This document shows, in pieces, positions 27,778 to 37,458 of a stretch of 64,000 bases of DNA. Under the pieces are notes generated by a model. That model was given only the letters and a program-made list of their open reading frames with translations, was not told the origin of the DNA and ran no database searches. The DNA lies in the NCBI GenBank assembly GCA_963696325.1, contig CAVOJV010000061.1, positions 31,484 to 95,483 on the forward strand, read 5' to 3'. Each line of letters begins with the position of its first letter. Within the stretch, counting starts at the first letter, position 1. A program made the position numbers and the translations under genes. Source of the DNA: CAVOJV01 sp963696325. Lineage in GTDB: Bacteria; Pseudomonadota; Gammaproteobacteria; Competibacterales; Competibacteraceae.

Positions 27778-29070
27778 ATGAAAGAAATCTACCACGCACT
27801 GGTGCTGAACATGCACCAACCGCCGAGCAATCTCGACGCACTGCTGGTCGCCAACGAGTGGGAGGTGAAAGAGATCCTGTTCGCCTACGACCGCATGTCG
27901 CGTGTGTTGTGGGAGTATGAGGACCTCGCGCGGGTACATCTGTCGCTGTCGGGCACGCTGCTGGAGACGCTCTCGAATCCCGAGTTTCAAAGCCGCGTCT
28001 ACGGCATGGTTGATTGCGGCAAGCTGCTCTGGCATCTGCAGAACTCCCGGCTTTTCGAAATTCTCGGCACCGGTTATTACCACCCGGTCCTGGCGCTGAT
28101 CCCGGAGGCCGACTGGGACGAGCATATCGCCCGCTGGCAGGCGACCGCCCGCCATCTGTTCTGGCGCAACCAGTTCAACGGCTTCTGGCCACCGGAGATG
28201 GGCTTCGACATGAAGCTGATTCCGCACCTGGTGAAAGCCGGCTACCGCTACGTGCTGGTCGACTGCGAGTATGTCGACCCCCTCGATGAGATGAGCTGGG
28301 AGCAACTCCGCTACCGGCCCCATATCGCTGAATACGACGGCGCCGAGATCGTTATCATTCCCCGCGACCGGAGTCTCTCGGATGCCCAACTCTCCGGCAT
28401 GGACTATGGCTGGTTCTATCACGAGCTGTGCGAGCGGACCCAGTGGTGCGACTTCCCGCCGCTGGTGACCACCGCTACCGACGGCGACAACGGCGGCTGG
28501 TTCCGCAACGTCAACCCCAAAGCCAACTTCTGGAGCTACTTCTACAAACAGGCGCTGGACGAGATCCGCGCCGGTAATTCCGGCATGCGGCCGATCTTCA
28601 TCACCGACTACCTCGACCGCTTCGGCGCGCACGGGCGGGTGACGGTGCGCCGCGGTGCCTGGAATACCGACGCGCACCACGGTTGGAACTTCCACCAGTG
28701 GCAGGGCTCGCAGGCGCAACGCGATGCCATGAAGCGCGTGCATGCCGTTAGCAAGGAATTTCATGCGCTGGCGGAGGTGGCGGCCAAGCGTGACCCCAAT
28801 CCCGAACTGACCCGTGTTCTCAACGAGGCGCACTGGCATCTGCTGCGCGCCGAAACCAGTTGCAACTTCTACTGGGGCGAGGACTGGGTCTACAAGTCAC
28901 ACCAGGACCTGGACGATGTCGCCTGGCATCTGGGCGAGGCGAGGGCCATGCTGGGCGACCTTCCGGCCCCCGCGCCCACGCTGGAGACCGCCGTTGAGGT
29001 AGTGGCGGAAGCCGCTCCACAACCGGTGGCAACAGCCAAGGACGAATCGAGAGTGTCCATCAAAGAGTAG
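27778..29070 (+). CDS. Glycoside hydrolase family 57 amylase-like protein
   Basis: A 430-residue GH57-type protein with a distorted TIM barrel. Conserved region 1 is VLNMHQPP; region 3 is NGFWPPEMGFD, with the glutamate at the nucleophile position; region 4 is TTATDGDNGGWF, with the aspartate acid/base. GH57 enzymes act on alpha-glucans such as glycogen as amylases, pullulanases or branching enzymes. Nothing shows which reaction this one performs. The C-terminal 45 residues are Ala/Pro/Glu-rich and probably disordered. No operon partner is apparent: it sits between dnaE2 and the oppositely oriented cobalamin genes. Confidence 0.85.
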   Translation: MKEIYHALVLNMHQPPSNLDALLVANEWEVKEILFAYDRMSRVLWEYEDLARVHLSLSGTLLETLSNPEFQSRVYGMVDCGKLLWHLQNSRLFEILGTGYYHPVLALIPEADWDEHIARWQATARHLFWRNQFNGFWPPEMGFDMKLIPHLVKAGYRYVLVDCEYVDPLDEMSWEQLRYRPHIAEYDGAEIVIIPRDRSLSDAQLSGMDYGWFYHELCERTQWCDFPPLVTTATDGDNGGWFRNVNPKANFWSYFYKQALDEIRAGNSGMRPIFITDYLDRFGAHGRVTVRRGAWNTDAHHGWNFHQWQGSQAQRDAMKRVHAVSKEFHALAEVAAKRDPNPELTRVLNEAHWHLLRAETSCNFYWGEDWVYKSHQDLDDVAWHLGEARAMLGDLPAPAPTLETAVEVVAEAAPQPVATAKDESRVSIKE

Positions 29071-29119
29071 TCAAGATGGGTCGGGTTGCAACACGCAGCC
29101 CAACCGCTCAGCGGCTCCA

Positions 29120-29836
29120 TCAGCAACCCAAGTCTGCGGCCAGCATCCCGATGTCGCCGAATTCCCGCGCTGCGGGCGGCAAGGGTGGGCGCTCCAGCAT
29201 CACCACCGGCATTCGCAACGCCCGGGCAGCCGCCAGTTTGGCGGCCACAGCATTGCCGCCGCTGTTCTTGGCCACCAGCACGTCTATCGCATGCGCGCGC
29301 AACAACTCCAATTCCTGTTCCACGGCAAACGGACCGAGGGCGCTCAACACGGTCAGGTTGGCAGAAGGCGCTGGCGCCGCCAGGCAGCGGACCAGCCAAT
29401 GCTGATGGGGCGGAATAGCCTCCGCGTGCTGGAGGGGTTCCAGGCCAAGGGTAAAAAATGGCCTGCGAAAGCCATCAATGGCGGCTTGAATCGCAGGCCA
29501 GTCCCTGACCAGGCGCCAGTCATCATCTGACTGAGGCTGCCAGGGCGGGCGCCGGTAAGCCCACCGCGAAATTCCGGCCTCGGTTGCCGCCATGGCCGCA
29601 TGCCGGCTCATCTGGGCGGCATACGGATGGGTTGCGTCGATCAGCAGCTCAATGCTGCCCTCTTCGAGAAAGTCCGCCAAACCAGCTACCCCGCCAAAAC
29701 CGCCCACCCGCACCGGACACGGCAGCGCGGGTATTCGCCCGCGTCCCGCTATGCTGTAGGTCACCGAATGGAGCGGTGCTAACCGGCGCACCAACTGTAC
29801 GGCCTCACCGATGCCGCCCAACAACAGAATGCGCAT
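29120..29836 (-). CDS. cobK: Precorrin-6A/cobalt-precorrin-6A reductase
   Basis: A 238-residue NADPH-dependent reductase of cobalamin ring synthesis. The N-terminal Rossmann start reads RILLLGGIGEAVQLVRRL, and IELLIDATHPYAAQMSRHA is the family hallmark, followed by RPPWQPQ and a C-terminal VAKNSGGNAVAAKLAAAR. It lies 32 bp downstream of cbiD on the same strand; the two act on neighbouring steps (ring methylation/deacylation, then reduction). Confidence 0.93.
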   Translation of the reverse strand: MRILLLGGIGEAVQLVRRLAPLHSVTYSIAGRGRIPALPCPVRVGGFGGVAGLADFLEEGSIELLIDATHPYAAQMSRHAAMAATEAGISRWAYRRPPWQPQSDDDWRLVRDWPAIQAAIDGFRRPFFTLGLEPLQHAEAIPPHQHWLVRCLAAPAPSANLTVLSALGPFAVEQELELLRAHAIDVLVAKNSGGNAVAAKLAAARALRMPVVMLERPPLPPAAREFGDIGMLAADLGC

Positions 29837-29868
29837 CCCCCCTCACACTTGCCCTGGCGAGCGAGTTT

Positions 29869-30963
29869 TCAGGCAAACCCCGCATGGCCCACCGGGTGGC
29901 CTTGCCGGTCCGTTGCCCACACCTCGACCGCCACCGTCGCCGGTGCATAGTGCAAGGCTTGGATTCGTGCTAACTGACAAATCCAATCCCCGAGCGGGAT
30001 GCCCGCCGCGTGCGCCAGGGCGAGCGCTTGCTGGCTGGTATTGGCGGTTTGTATGGCCGTCTGCAACGCCACGTCCGCGCCCAACTGTCCCGCCTGTTCC
30101 GCCAACATGGTTAAGTCGATGCTGGATTTGCGGCTGTGCAGGTCCAAGTGGCCCGCGGCCAGCTTGCTGATCTTGCCAAAGCCGCCCGCCAGGCTCAATT
30201 TTTCGATCGGCGCCTTGCCCAAGTGCTTGAGCACCGCGCCGGCAAAATCACCCATTTCGATCAGCGCCAGCTCCGGCAAATCGTAATACTGGCGGAGCAG
30301 TTGCTCGCTGGCCGCGCCGGTGCAGGCCGCGAGGTGACGCTGGCCGTTGGCGCACGCCACCTCAATTGCCTGGTGAATCGAGGCGATGTACGCCGAGCAG
30401 GAAAATGGCCGCACGATGCCGGTAGTACCCAGGATGGATAACCCACCGACAATCCCCAGCCGGGGATTCAAAGTGCGCAGAGCCAGTTCCGCGCCGCTCT
30501 CGACCCCGATGGTGACATCGAAACCGCCATCATAGCGCTGTTCATCCGCCAACCTTTGCAGATGCTCGGTCATTATCCGGCGGGGTACCGGGTTGATGGC
30601 GGGTTCGCCCACCGGGATGGGCAAACCCGGACGGGTGACGATACCCACACCCTCCCCGGCACGAAATCGCACCCCCGGTTCAGTGCTTAATGCTACCTGA
30701 GCAAACACCAGTGCCCCGTGGGTAACATCCGGATCATCGCCGGCATCCTTGCGGACCGCCGCTTCAGCGCCAGTTTCAGTCAGCCGGCAGTAGGTCAGCG
30801 TAAAGCGCACCGTCTGCCCCTTGGGCAGAGTGATTTCCGCCACCTCCGGGGCCGTGCCGGCCAGCAACAGATAAGCGGCGGCGAGGCTGGCGGCGGTTGC
30901 GCAGGCGCCCGTCGTGTAACCGTAACGAAGGGGCCGGGCTCGCTCGGCGGTTTCTTCGCGCAT
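29869..30963 (-). CDS. cbiD: Cobalt-precorrin-5B C1-methyltransferase
   Basis: A 364-residue CbiD that methylates C1 of cobalt-precorrin-5B in the anaerobic cobalamin route. It begins RYGYTTGACATAASLAAA, the CbiD signature, and has GEGVGIVTRPGLPIPVGEPAINP, a glycine-rich GILGTTGIVRPFS-like SILGTTGIVRPFSCSAY and the late SLAGGFGKISKLAAGH. I chose the ATG at 30963; the frame continues upstream to 30996 only from a TTG. No cobalamin riboswitch was recognised in the region upstream. Confidence 0.93.
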   Translation of the reverse strand: MREETAERARPLRYGYTTGACATAASLAAAYLLLAGTAPEVAEITLPKGQTVRFTLTYCRLTETGAEAAVRKDAGDDPDVTHGALVFAQVALSTEPGVRFRAGEGVGIVTRPGLPIPVGEPAINPVPRRIMTEHLQRLADEQRYDGGFDVTIGVESGAELALRTLNPRLGIVGGLSILGTTGIVRPFSCSAYIASIHQAIEVACANGQRHLAACTGAASEQLLRQYYDLPELALIEMGDFAGAVLKHLGKAPIEKLSLAGGFGKISKLAAGHLDLHSRKSSIDLTMLAEQAGQLGADVALQTAIQTANTSQQALALAHAAGIPLGDWICQLARIQALHYAPATVAVEVWATDRQGHPVGHAGFA

Positions 30964-31258
30964 GCAAAAAGTTTCTCTCAATTCGTGGAAACTCAATACG
31001 CATTCAATGACTGCGTACCGGAAGTTGTCGCTTTTCCTCGCTCCACCCTTAGAATCAATCTCGAGAACCCACCAGTTACCTGTGGTGAGGGGTGTCAGTT
31101 GCTGGCTGAATTAACACACGCCACCCAAGGTTCACGCGGCAACCCGAGGCGCACAGATGAGGAAAATGGAATTTTTCAGCGACGACTACTTAGCCAAATC
31201 AGCTAAACTGTAACACTAATCACCTCGGCGAAGGACTCTTGGGCAACGGAATGTTGTG

Positions 31259-34200
31259 ATGAAGGAAAATGGCAAAACCATCTTAATAGTCGCCGCCAGC
31301 TTTGTCGCGGTTCTGTTGGCAATTTGGGCGCTGGACCGCTGGATTGTCCAGCCCGCCTTCGAGCAGTTGGAGCGCGCGCAGGCGCTGGAGGACAGCGCGC
31401 GGGCGCGTGCGGCGATCCAGCGCGAACTGTGGCAATTGGGCAACGGATTGGGTAGTTGGGCCGACTGGGATGACGCCTACGCCTTCGCCGAAAGCCACGA
31501 TCCGGCCTTTATTAGATCGAATCTTGGCGACTGGGGCGTGCTGGAAAAGGGCTCGCATCTAAACATCTGTTTCATCTTCAACCGCAAGGGTAAGGTCCTG
31601 TACGGCGGCGGTTATGATTCCGAGTTGGGCGGCAACGTGACGCTGATGGCGTTCTCGGGCGAAAACCCCGCGGTCCTGTCCGTTCTCCAGCCTGTCTTGG
31701 ATAACGAGCAAGTCCGGTCTGGCTTGCTGGACACCGAGCATGGGCTGCTGTTGTTCGTGGCGCGCCCCATCCGGACCACGCAGGGCACGGGACCGGCGCG
31801 CGGGGCGCTGCTGTTCGGCCGCTTCCTGGACGCGCCGCTATTGAAAGTACTGGCTGAGCAGACCCAAGTAGCGTTTGCGTTGTTTCCCGACGGCGACCAG
31901 CGGTTGCTACCCGCAGAGCAAAGGTTGTTGATGACGCTGAAGCCGGGCGCGCCGTTACTGTATCCGGGGTCGGAGGGTACCTGGTTTGTGTACGAGGCGA
32001 TTGCCGATTTGGAGGGTAACCCGGTCGCCCTTATCCGTACCCCCGTCCGGCAGGAGATTTCCGCGACGGCGCGGCGCACCAGCCGGGCACTGGTGGGAAC
32101 CTTGGGACTCGCCGCGCTGGCGCTCATCATGGCCGGAACCGGGTTTTCCACCCGGCTCCGGCGCGGCGCGGCTGCGGCCACAGCGCCGGCAGCCTGGGGA
32201 ACCGCCACCCTGGTGGTCTTGATTGGGCTGACCCTGACCGCCGGCCTGTCTTGGCAGTTGCGGCTGCCCGGTCCGCCGCTCCGGGACGACATCATGGTCC
32301 CGGTGGTCGGCGCCTGTATCACGATGCTGTTGGCTCTCTATCTGTTCACGCTGGTGTCGCAGCACCGGCGGGCAGAGGCGCTGGTGGAAGTCCGAACGGC
32401 TGAGCTCCGAGAAAGCGAGCGGCGTTACCGCCAACTCTTCGAGGTGAATCCTGAACCGATGTGGGTTTACGATCTGAAGACGTTAGCCTTCCTGGCCGTG
32501 AACGACATGGCGGTGCATAAGTACGGTTACTCGCGTGACGAATTCCTGCGCATGACGATCGCCGATATCCGTCCTCCCGAAGATGTACCACGGTTATTGG
32601 ACAATGTTGCCCGCGTGACCGAGGGCGCGGACGAGGCCGGTGTGTGGCGTCATCGGAAGCGGGATGGAACCGTCAGCGATGTCGAAATCGTTTCCCATAC
32701 CCTGCTCTATGATGGGCGGCAGGCGGAACTGGTGCTTGCGCTCGATATCACCGAGCGCAAGCGGGCAATGGAAGCGCTGCGCGCGAGCGAACAAAAACTG
32801 GCCGATATCCTGGATAACATGCTGGATGCCGTCTACTCAGTGGACGTGAGGAGCAATACCCTTCTGCAAACCAACCCGGCTATTTCGCGTATATTCGGAA
32901 GGCCACAAGAGGATTTTTTCGCGAATCCCCTCCTATACCTTGATATGGTTCATCCGAAAGATCGGGAATTGGCGGAACACGCTGCGGTGGAGATATTGGA
33001 ACAGAAAGAGGGTGAGTGGATTTATCGCATTGTAAGACCGGACGGAGAAGTGCGATGGGTGTCCGATCGTGCCCGGCTGATTTCGGATCCCCAGGGAGGA
33101 CCCCTTCGCGTTGACTGTTATTTCACGGATATCACCGCGCGCAAGCGGGTGGAGGCCGCGCAGCGGGACAGCGAAGCGCGGTATCGGTTGCTGTTCGAAC
33201 GCGCCAACGACGCCATCTTTGTGGTGGAAAAACCGACCGGGCGCTTTCTGGCCGCCAATAGCGCCGCCGAGCGACTGACCGGCAGAACCGTGGCCGAACT
33301 CCAGATGCTCCGCACGCCCGACATCACCCCGACCGGAGCGCTGGAACGCCTATTCCAGGCGTCGGGAACGACCGAAACGACCGAATTGGGCGAGATCCGT
33401 TACCTTCGACCCGATGGCACCACCCGAACGGCCCTGCTCAGCGTGATTCCCGTGAACGAAGCGCTGGTGTTCGGCATCGCACATGATGTCACCGAGATCA
33501 AAGCCGCCGAACAGCGCATCGAGCGTCTGGCTTACTACGATGCCCTGACTGACCTGCCGAACCGGGCGCAGCTCACCCAGCGGGCGGAGCTAGCCTTGGC
33601 CCTGGCGGCGCGCCGGCGCGAGGAACTGGCGGTGCTGTTCCTCGATCTGGATCGCTTCAAGGAAGTCAACGACTCCCTCGGACACGTCGAGGGTGACATC
33701 CTGCTGATGCAGGTGGCGGGTCAACTCCAGGGTCTTAGACGGGAAACGGACACCGTTTGCCGCTTGGGGGGAGACGAGTTCGTGCTGCTCTTGCCGGCTG
33801 TCGGGCGGGATGGAGCACTGCAAGTGGCGGACAAAATCCTGGCGTCGTTCCGTCACCCGTTCGCCGTAGCGGGCCACAGCCTGCGGGTGACTGCGTCCAT
33901 CGGCATCGCGCTCTATCCCCATGATGGCGCTAACTTCGACGAACTCATGAAGAACGCCGACACTGCCCTTTACCAGGCCAAGCAGGTGGGCCGAAACACC
34001 CGAGTGTTCTACAACCGGGAGATGAATATCGCCACCTTGGAACGTCTGATGCTGGAGTCGGAACTGCGCAAGGCCATCGAGATGGGGCAGCTACGCACCT
34101 ATTTTCAACCCAAAGTAAGCCTGGCCGATGGGCGGCTGGCTGGCGCCGAGGCTCTGGTGCGCTGGCTGCACCCGGACCGCGGGCTCATACCGCCAGGGCG

Positions 34201-34828
34201 TTTCATCCCGGTCGCGGAGTCAAGCGATCTCATCGTCGCCCTCGGCGACTGGGTGCTGGAGGATGTCTGCCGGCAGTTGGCCGCTTGGTGCAGCGCGGGA
34301 CTGCCCCCGCTGACCGTAGCGGTGAATATGGCTGCCCGCCATTTCTCCAATTCGGGACTTATCGAACGGCTCAAGGGCTTGCTCAAGACCCATAGGCTCG
34401 AACCTCAAGCGCTGGAACTGGAACTCACCGAATCCACCCTGTTCGAGGCCGGCGCACAAACGGTGCAGACGCTGCTGGCCCTCGAACTGCTGGGAGTGGG
34501 TTTGGCCATCGACGATTTTGGCACCGGTTACTCAAGCCTGGGCTATCTGAAGCGCCTGCCGTTGGTCGCGCTGAAAATTGATCAGAGCTTCGTGCGCGAC
34601 CTCGCCACCGACGCTGACGACCGCGTCCTCACCGCCACTATCGTTAACCTCGGCCACAGCCTGGGACTCAAGGTCGTGGCGGAAGGGGTGGAGACGGAAG
34701 AACAACGGAGCTTCCTCCTCGAGCAGGGCTGCGACCTTGCCCAGGGCTACCTCTTCAGCCGACCCTTGCCCGCGGAAGATTTCGCCGCGTGGCGCATCGG
34801 TCACGTTGCCGGCACCCTGGGGGGCTGA
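31259..34828 (+). CDS. Membrane c-di-GMP protein: CHASE4-like sensor, three PAS, GGDEF and EAL
   Basis: About 1189 residues. A first membrane helix (about 8-28) is followed by a periplasmic CHASE4-like domain (about 40-270, with LWQLGNGLGSWADWDDAYAF and GALLFGRFLD), then further helices up to residue 370 that place the rest in the cytoplasm. Three PAS domains (about 385-500, 505-630, 640-755) lead to a diguanylate cyclase domain with an intact RLGGDEFVLLL (about 760-920) and a phosphodiesterase domain with intact GAEALVRW and DDFGTGYSSLGYLKRLP (about 935-1185). Both activities look possible. The signal is unknown. Start: adjacent GTG 31256 and ATG 31259; I prefer the ATG. Confidence 0.93.
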   Translation: MKENGKTILIVAASFVAVLLAIWALDRWIVQPAFEQLERAQALEDSARARAAIQRELWQLGNGLGSWADWDDAYAFAESHDPAFIRSNLGDWGVLEKGSHLNICFIFNRKGKVLYGGGYDSELGGNVTLMAFSGENPAVLSVLQPVLDNEQVRSGLLDTEHGLLLFVARPIRTTQGTGPARGALLFGRFLDAPLLKVLAEQTQVAFALFPDGDQRLLPAEQRLLMTLKPGAPLLYPGSEGTWFVYEAIADLEGNPVALIRTPVRQEISATARRTSRALVGTLGLAALALIMAGTGFSTRLRRGAAAATAPAAWGTATLVVLIGLTLTAGLSWQLRLPGPPLRDDIMVPVVGACITMLLALYLFTLVSQHRRAEALVEVRTAELRESERRYRQLFEVNPEPMWVYDLKTLAFLAVNDMAVHKYGYSRDEFLRMTIADIRPPEDVPRLLDNVARVTEGADEAGVWRHRKRDGTVSDVEIVSHTLLYDGRQAELVLALDITERKRAMEALRASEQKLADILDNMLDAVYSVDVRSNTLLQTNPAISRIFGRPQEDFFANPLLYLDMVHPKDRELAEHAAVEILEQKEGEWIYRIVRPDGEVRWVSDRARLISDPQGGPLRVDCYFTDITARKRVEAAQRDSEARYRLLFERANDAIFVVEKPTGRFLAANSAAERLTGRTVAELQMLRTPDITPTGALERLFQASGTTETTELGEIRYLRPDGTTRTALLSVIPVNEALVFGIAHDVTEIKAAEQRIERLAYYDALTDLPNRAQLTQRAELALALAARRREELAVLFLDLDRFKEVNDSLGHVEGDILLMQVAGQLQGLRRETDTVCRLGGDEFVLLLPAVGRDGALQVADKILASFRHPFAVAGHSLRVTASIGIALYPHDGANFDELMKNADTALYQAKQVGRNTRVFYNREMNIATLERLMLESELRKAIEMGQLRTYFQPKVSLADGRLAGAEALVRWLHPDRGLIPPGRFIPVAESSDLIVALGDWVLEDVCRQLAAWCSAGLPPLTVAVNMAARHFSNSGLIERLKGLLKTHRLEPQALELELTESTLFEAGAQTVQTLLALELLGVGLAIDDFGTGYSSLGYLKRLPLVALKIDQSFVRDLATDADDRVLTATIVNLGHSLGLKVVAEGVETEEQRSFLLEQGCDLAQGYLFSRPLPAEDFAAWRIGHVAGTLGG

Positions 34829-34841
34829 CCATGATGAAATC

Positions 34842-34880
34842 ACCGATCGGTGAGAAACCAATCAAGCGCGCTTGATTGGT
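34842..34880. promoter_or_regulatory. Two adjacent perfect palindromes between the c-di-GMP gene and cobB
   Basis: CACCGATCGGTG (12 bp, 34842-34853) is followed 3 bp later by a 24-bp perfect palindrome with centre GCGC (34857-34880), then AAAATTAGG. As RNA the longer one would form a hairpin of up to 12 pairs with a very small loop and no clear U-tract, so it could be a terminator for the preceding gene or a binding site for a dimeric regulator. Confidence 0.4.
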
Positions 34881-34991
34881 AAAATTAGGATAGAAATTTA
34901 GAAAGCATATCCTGGATTCCGCTGCGCTTCATCCAGGGTGTATTCACAAAACCAGGCTACCCACAGTCCACCAGCCGAGCAATCGTTATCA

Positions 34992-36284
34992 ATGCCCACC
35001 GCCACCTGCCCCGCCCTGCTGCTCAGCGCCCCTGCCTCCGGCCATGGCAAGACCACGCTCACCGCGGGTCTGGCCCGTTATCATCGCAATCAGGGCCGCA
35101 AGCTGCAGGTGTTCAAGACCGGTCCGGACTTTCTCGATCCCATGATTCTGGAGCGGGCCTCGGGACAGCCGGTCTATCAACTGGATCTGTGGATGGTAGG
35201 TGAACCCGCCTGCAAGCAACTGCTCTGGCAGGCGGCGCGGGAGGCCGACCTAATCCTGATCGAGGGAGTGATGGGGTTGTTTGATGGCACCCCTTCCAGC
35301 GCGGATTTAGCTCAGCGCTTCGGGGTGCCAGTGCTGGCCCTCATCGACGCGGATGCCATGGCCCAGACCTTTGGGGCCGTCGCCTATGGACTGGCCAACT
35401 ACCGGCGCGGCCTGCCTTTCGCAGGGGTGCTGGCCAATCGGGTGGCGAGCCCCGGCCACGGCGAGTTGCTGGCCGAAAGCCTGCCGCCCGGCCTGCGCTA
35501 CTTTGGCGGCCTGCGGGAAAACGCGTGTATCGCCCTGCCCGACCGCCATCTCGGGCTGGTGCAGGCCGAGGAAGTCGCCGACCTGGAGACACGCTTGGAA
35601 GCCGCCGCCACCGCCGTTGGGGAGACTGAGCTGGCTAACCTGCCGTCACCGGTCAGCTTCACCGCCGATCCACCGGTAACGCCGCCTCGGCCATTGGCGG
35701 GGGTATGCATCGGAATTGCCCGCGACAGCGCCTTCTCATTCCTGTATCAGGGGAATCTGGATCTGCTGCGCGCCATGGGGGCCGAACTGCATTTCTTCTC
35801 GCCCCTGCGTGATGCCGATCTTCCCGGGGTTGACAGCCTCTATCTGCCGGGCGGCTATCCCGAACTGCACCTGGAGGAACTGACCGGCAATGCGTCCATG
35901 ACCGCGGCCCTGCACCGCCATCATGAGGCCGGCAAGCCCTTGTATGCCGAATGCGGTGGACTGCTCTATCTATTGGAAAGCCTCACCGATAAGCAGGGCA
36001 GGCGGGCCGCCATGGCGGGATTGCTGCCGGGCCACGCCGTGCTGCAACCGAGGCTCGCCGGCCTGGGGATGCAGTCCGCGCCCTTGCCGGAAGGCGAACT
36101 GCGTGGCCATACCTTTCACCACTCCAAGCTGGAAACGCCGCTGCACCCGCTGGTCCACGGCAAGCGCCAGCGCGGCGACCGCCCGGGCGAGGCCGTCTAC
36201 CGGATGGGCCGGCTGACCGCCTCTTATCTGCACCTCTATTTTCCCAGCAATCCGGAAGCCGCCGCCCGGCTGTTTATGCCCTGA
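34992..36284 (+). CDS. cobB: Cobyrinate a,c-diamide synthase
   Basis: About 430 residues; amidates side chains a and c of cobyrinate (or hydrogenobyrinate) with glutamine and ATP. The N-terminal dethiobiotin-synthetase-like ATPase has LLLSAPASGHGKTTLTAGLARY and KTGPDFLDPMIL. The C-terminal class I amidotransferase-like domain has YLPGGYPELHLEELTGN and LYAECGGLLYLLESL with the catalytic cysteine, and ends near TASYLHLYFPSNPEAA with the histidine. The ATG at 34992 was chosen; a GTG at 34938 would add 18 unrelated residues. It is separated from cbiD and cobK by the c-di-GMP gene and lies on the other strand. Confidence 0.93.
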   Translation: MPTATCPALLLSAPASGHGKTTLTAGLARYHRNQGRKLQVFKTGPDFLDPMILERASGQPVYQLDLWMVGEPACKQLLWQAAREADLILIEGVMGLFDGTPSSADLAQRFGVPVLALIDADAMAQTFGAVAYGLANYRRGLPFAGVLANRVASPGHGELLAESLPPGLRYFGGLRENACIALPDRHLGLVQAEEVADLETRLEAAATAVGETELANLPSPVSFTADPPVTPPRPLAGVCIGIARDSAFSFLYQGNLDLLRAMGAELHFFSPLRDADLPGVDSLYLPGGYPELHLEELTGNASMTAALHRHHEAGKPLYAECGGLLYLLESLTDKQGRRAAMAGLLPGHAVLQPRLAGLGMQSAPLPEGELRGHTFHHSKLETPLHPLVHGKRQRGDRPGEAVYRMGRLTASYLHLYFPSNPEAAARLFMP

Positions 36285-36291
36285 AACCTCA

Positions 36292-37458
36292 TTAACCTTC
36301 CCTCAGCGACTCCACGATATTCATTCGCGCCGCCCGGAACGCCGGCAGAATCCCGCCGGCGAAACCCATGATCAGGGAGAACGCCAGCGCCTTGACGACG
36401 ATATCCGCCGACAGGGAGAAGCTGAACGCCAGTTCCGAGAAGGTCTGGAAGTTAGTGGTGGAAACGCTGACAAGCTGCAGCAGGGAGACGCACAGGAGTC
36501 CCGCACCGCCTCCCAGCAGGCTGAGAATGAGTGACTCCAGCAGGAAAGCCAGGAGAATGTTCGAACGTTTAAACCCCAGCGCTCGCAGGGTGCCGATTTC
36601 GGCGGTGCGGTTGGCTACCGCGGAATACATGGTGATCATGGCGCCGACCACCGCGCCCAGTGAGAAAATCACGGTCAGCGATAGGCCGAGAATGCGCAGG
36701 AAAGTAGCCAACACTTCGGACTGCTTGCGGTAATACTCAGTCTCCCGCAACGCTTCCACAGTCAGGCGTGGATCGCTTTCCAGGCCTTTCTTGACGGCCT
36801 GGAAGCCGGTACTGTCGCGCAGCTTGAAGAGCACCGACGAGTACACGGGCCGCCGGAAGGCTTGCATGAGCTGATCGACGTCCCCCCAGATTTCGGAACT
36901 GAAGCCGGTGTCCCCGGCGTCAAAAATTCCAACCACGGTCCAGGAGCGGGTGGCGAAGAACAGCGATTTGGCAAGCCCCACGTTGTGGAAGCGCTTGGCC
37001 AGGCTCTCGCCGACCATGATTTCTGCGGACCCAGGCCGCGGCAGACGCCCGGCCACCATCCGCACTTGCGGGCGCAGCGCCAGGGAGTACGGGGAGATTC
37101 CGCGAATGACCACATTGGCCCGGCTACTGCTGTCCTTCTTTTGCAGGGTGATCAGCACCACCAGTTCTTTCGCCAGCAGCGGGTGGCCATCCTGCCCCAG
37201 CGCCACCTCGGGCTGGGTTTCGACGATAGCCGCTTCAAGCCGTTCCACCCCGCTTTGCACCTCGGACTCGGAGGAGCGCCGGATGACCATCACATTATCG
37301 AAGGAACCGGTGTCGACCAGGGTCTGCTGCAAGCCCTCGGCGAGCATGAGGATGGCGGCAAACACAAACACCACCAGCGCCATGCCCAGGGCGGTCAGCA
37401 GGGTGGTCACCCAGCGCGTCAGCAGATTGCGAAAGCTGTAGTAGAACAGCAGTTGCAC
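36292..37458 (-). CDS. FtsX-family ABC permease, second of a pair
   Basis: A 388-residue permease with the MacB/FtsX layout: one N-terminal helix (YSFRNLLTRWVTTLLTALGMALVVFVFAA), a large periplasmic domain (about 45-255) and three C-terminal helices (about 262-380) ending with the typical GILPAFRAARMNIVESLREG. It directly abuts the partner permease. The set HlyD-ATPase-permease-permease resembles DevBCA/MacAB-like exporters that act on substrates in the periplasm or outer leaflet. Substrate unknown. Confidence 0.9.
   Translation of the reverse strand: MQLLFYYSFRNLLTRWVTTLLTALGMALVVFVFAAILMLAEGLQQTLVDTGSFDNVMVIRRSSESEVQSGVERLEAAIVETQPEVALGQDGHPLLAKELVVLITLQKKDSSSRANVVIRGISPYSLALRPQVRMVAGRLPRPGSAEIMVGESLAKRFHNVGLAKSLFFATRSWTVVGIFDAGDTGFSSEIWGDVDQLMQAFRRPVYSSVLFKLRDSTGFQAVKKGLESDPRLTVEALRETEYYRKQSEVLATFLRILGLSLTVIFSLGAVVGAMITMYSAVANRTAEIGTLRALGFKRSNILLAFLLESLILSLLGGGAGLLCVSLLQLVSVSTTNFQTFSELAFSFSLSADIVVKALAFSLIMGFAGGILPAFRAARMNIVESLREG

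Noticed and set aside
30964..31255. Cobalamin riboswitch upstream of cbiD
   Set aside because: I looked for the conserved B12-box sequence on the minus strand and did not find a convincing one.
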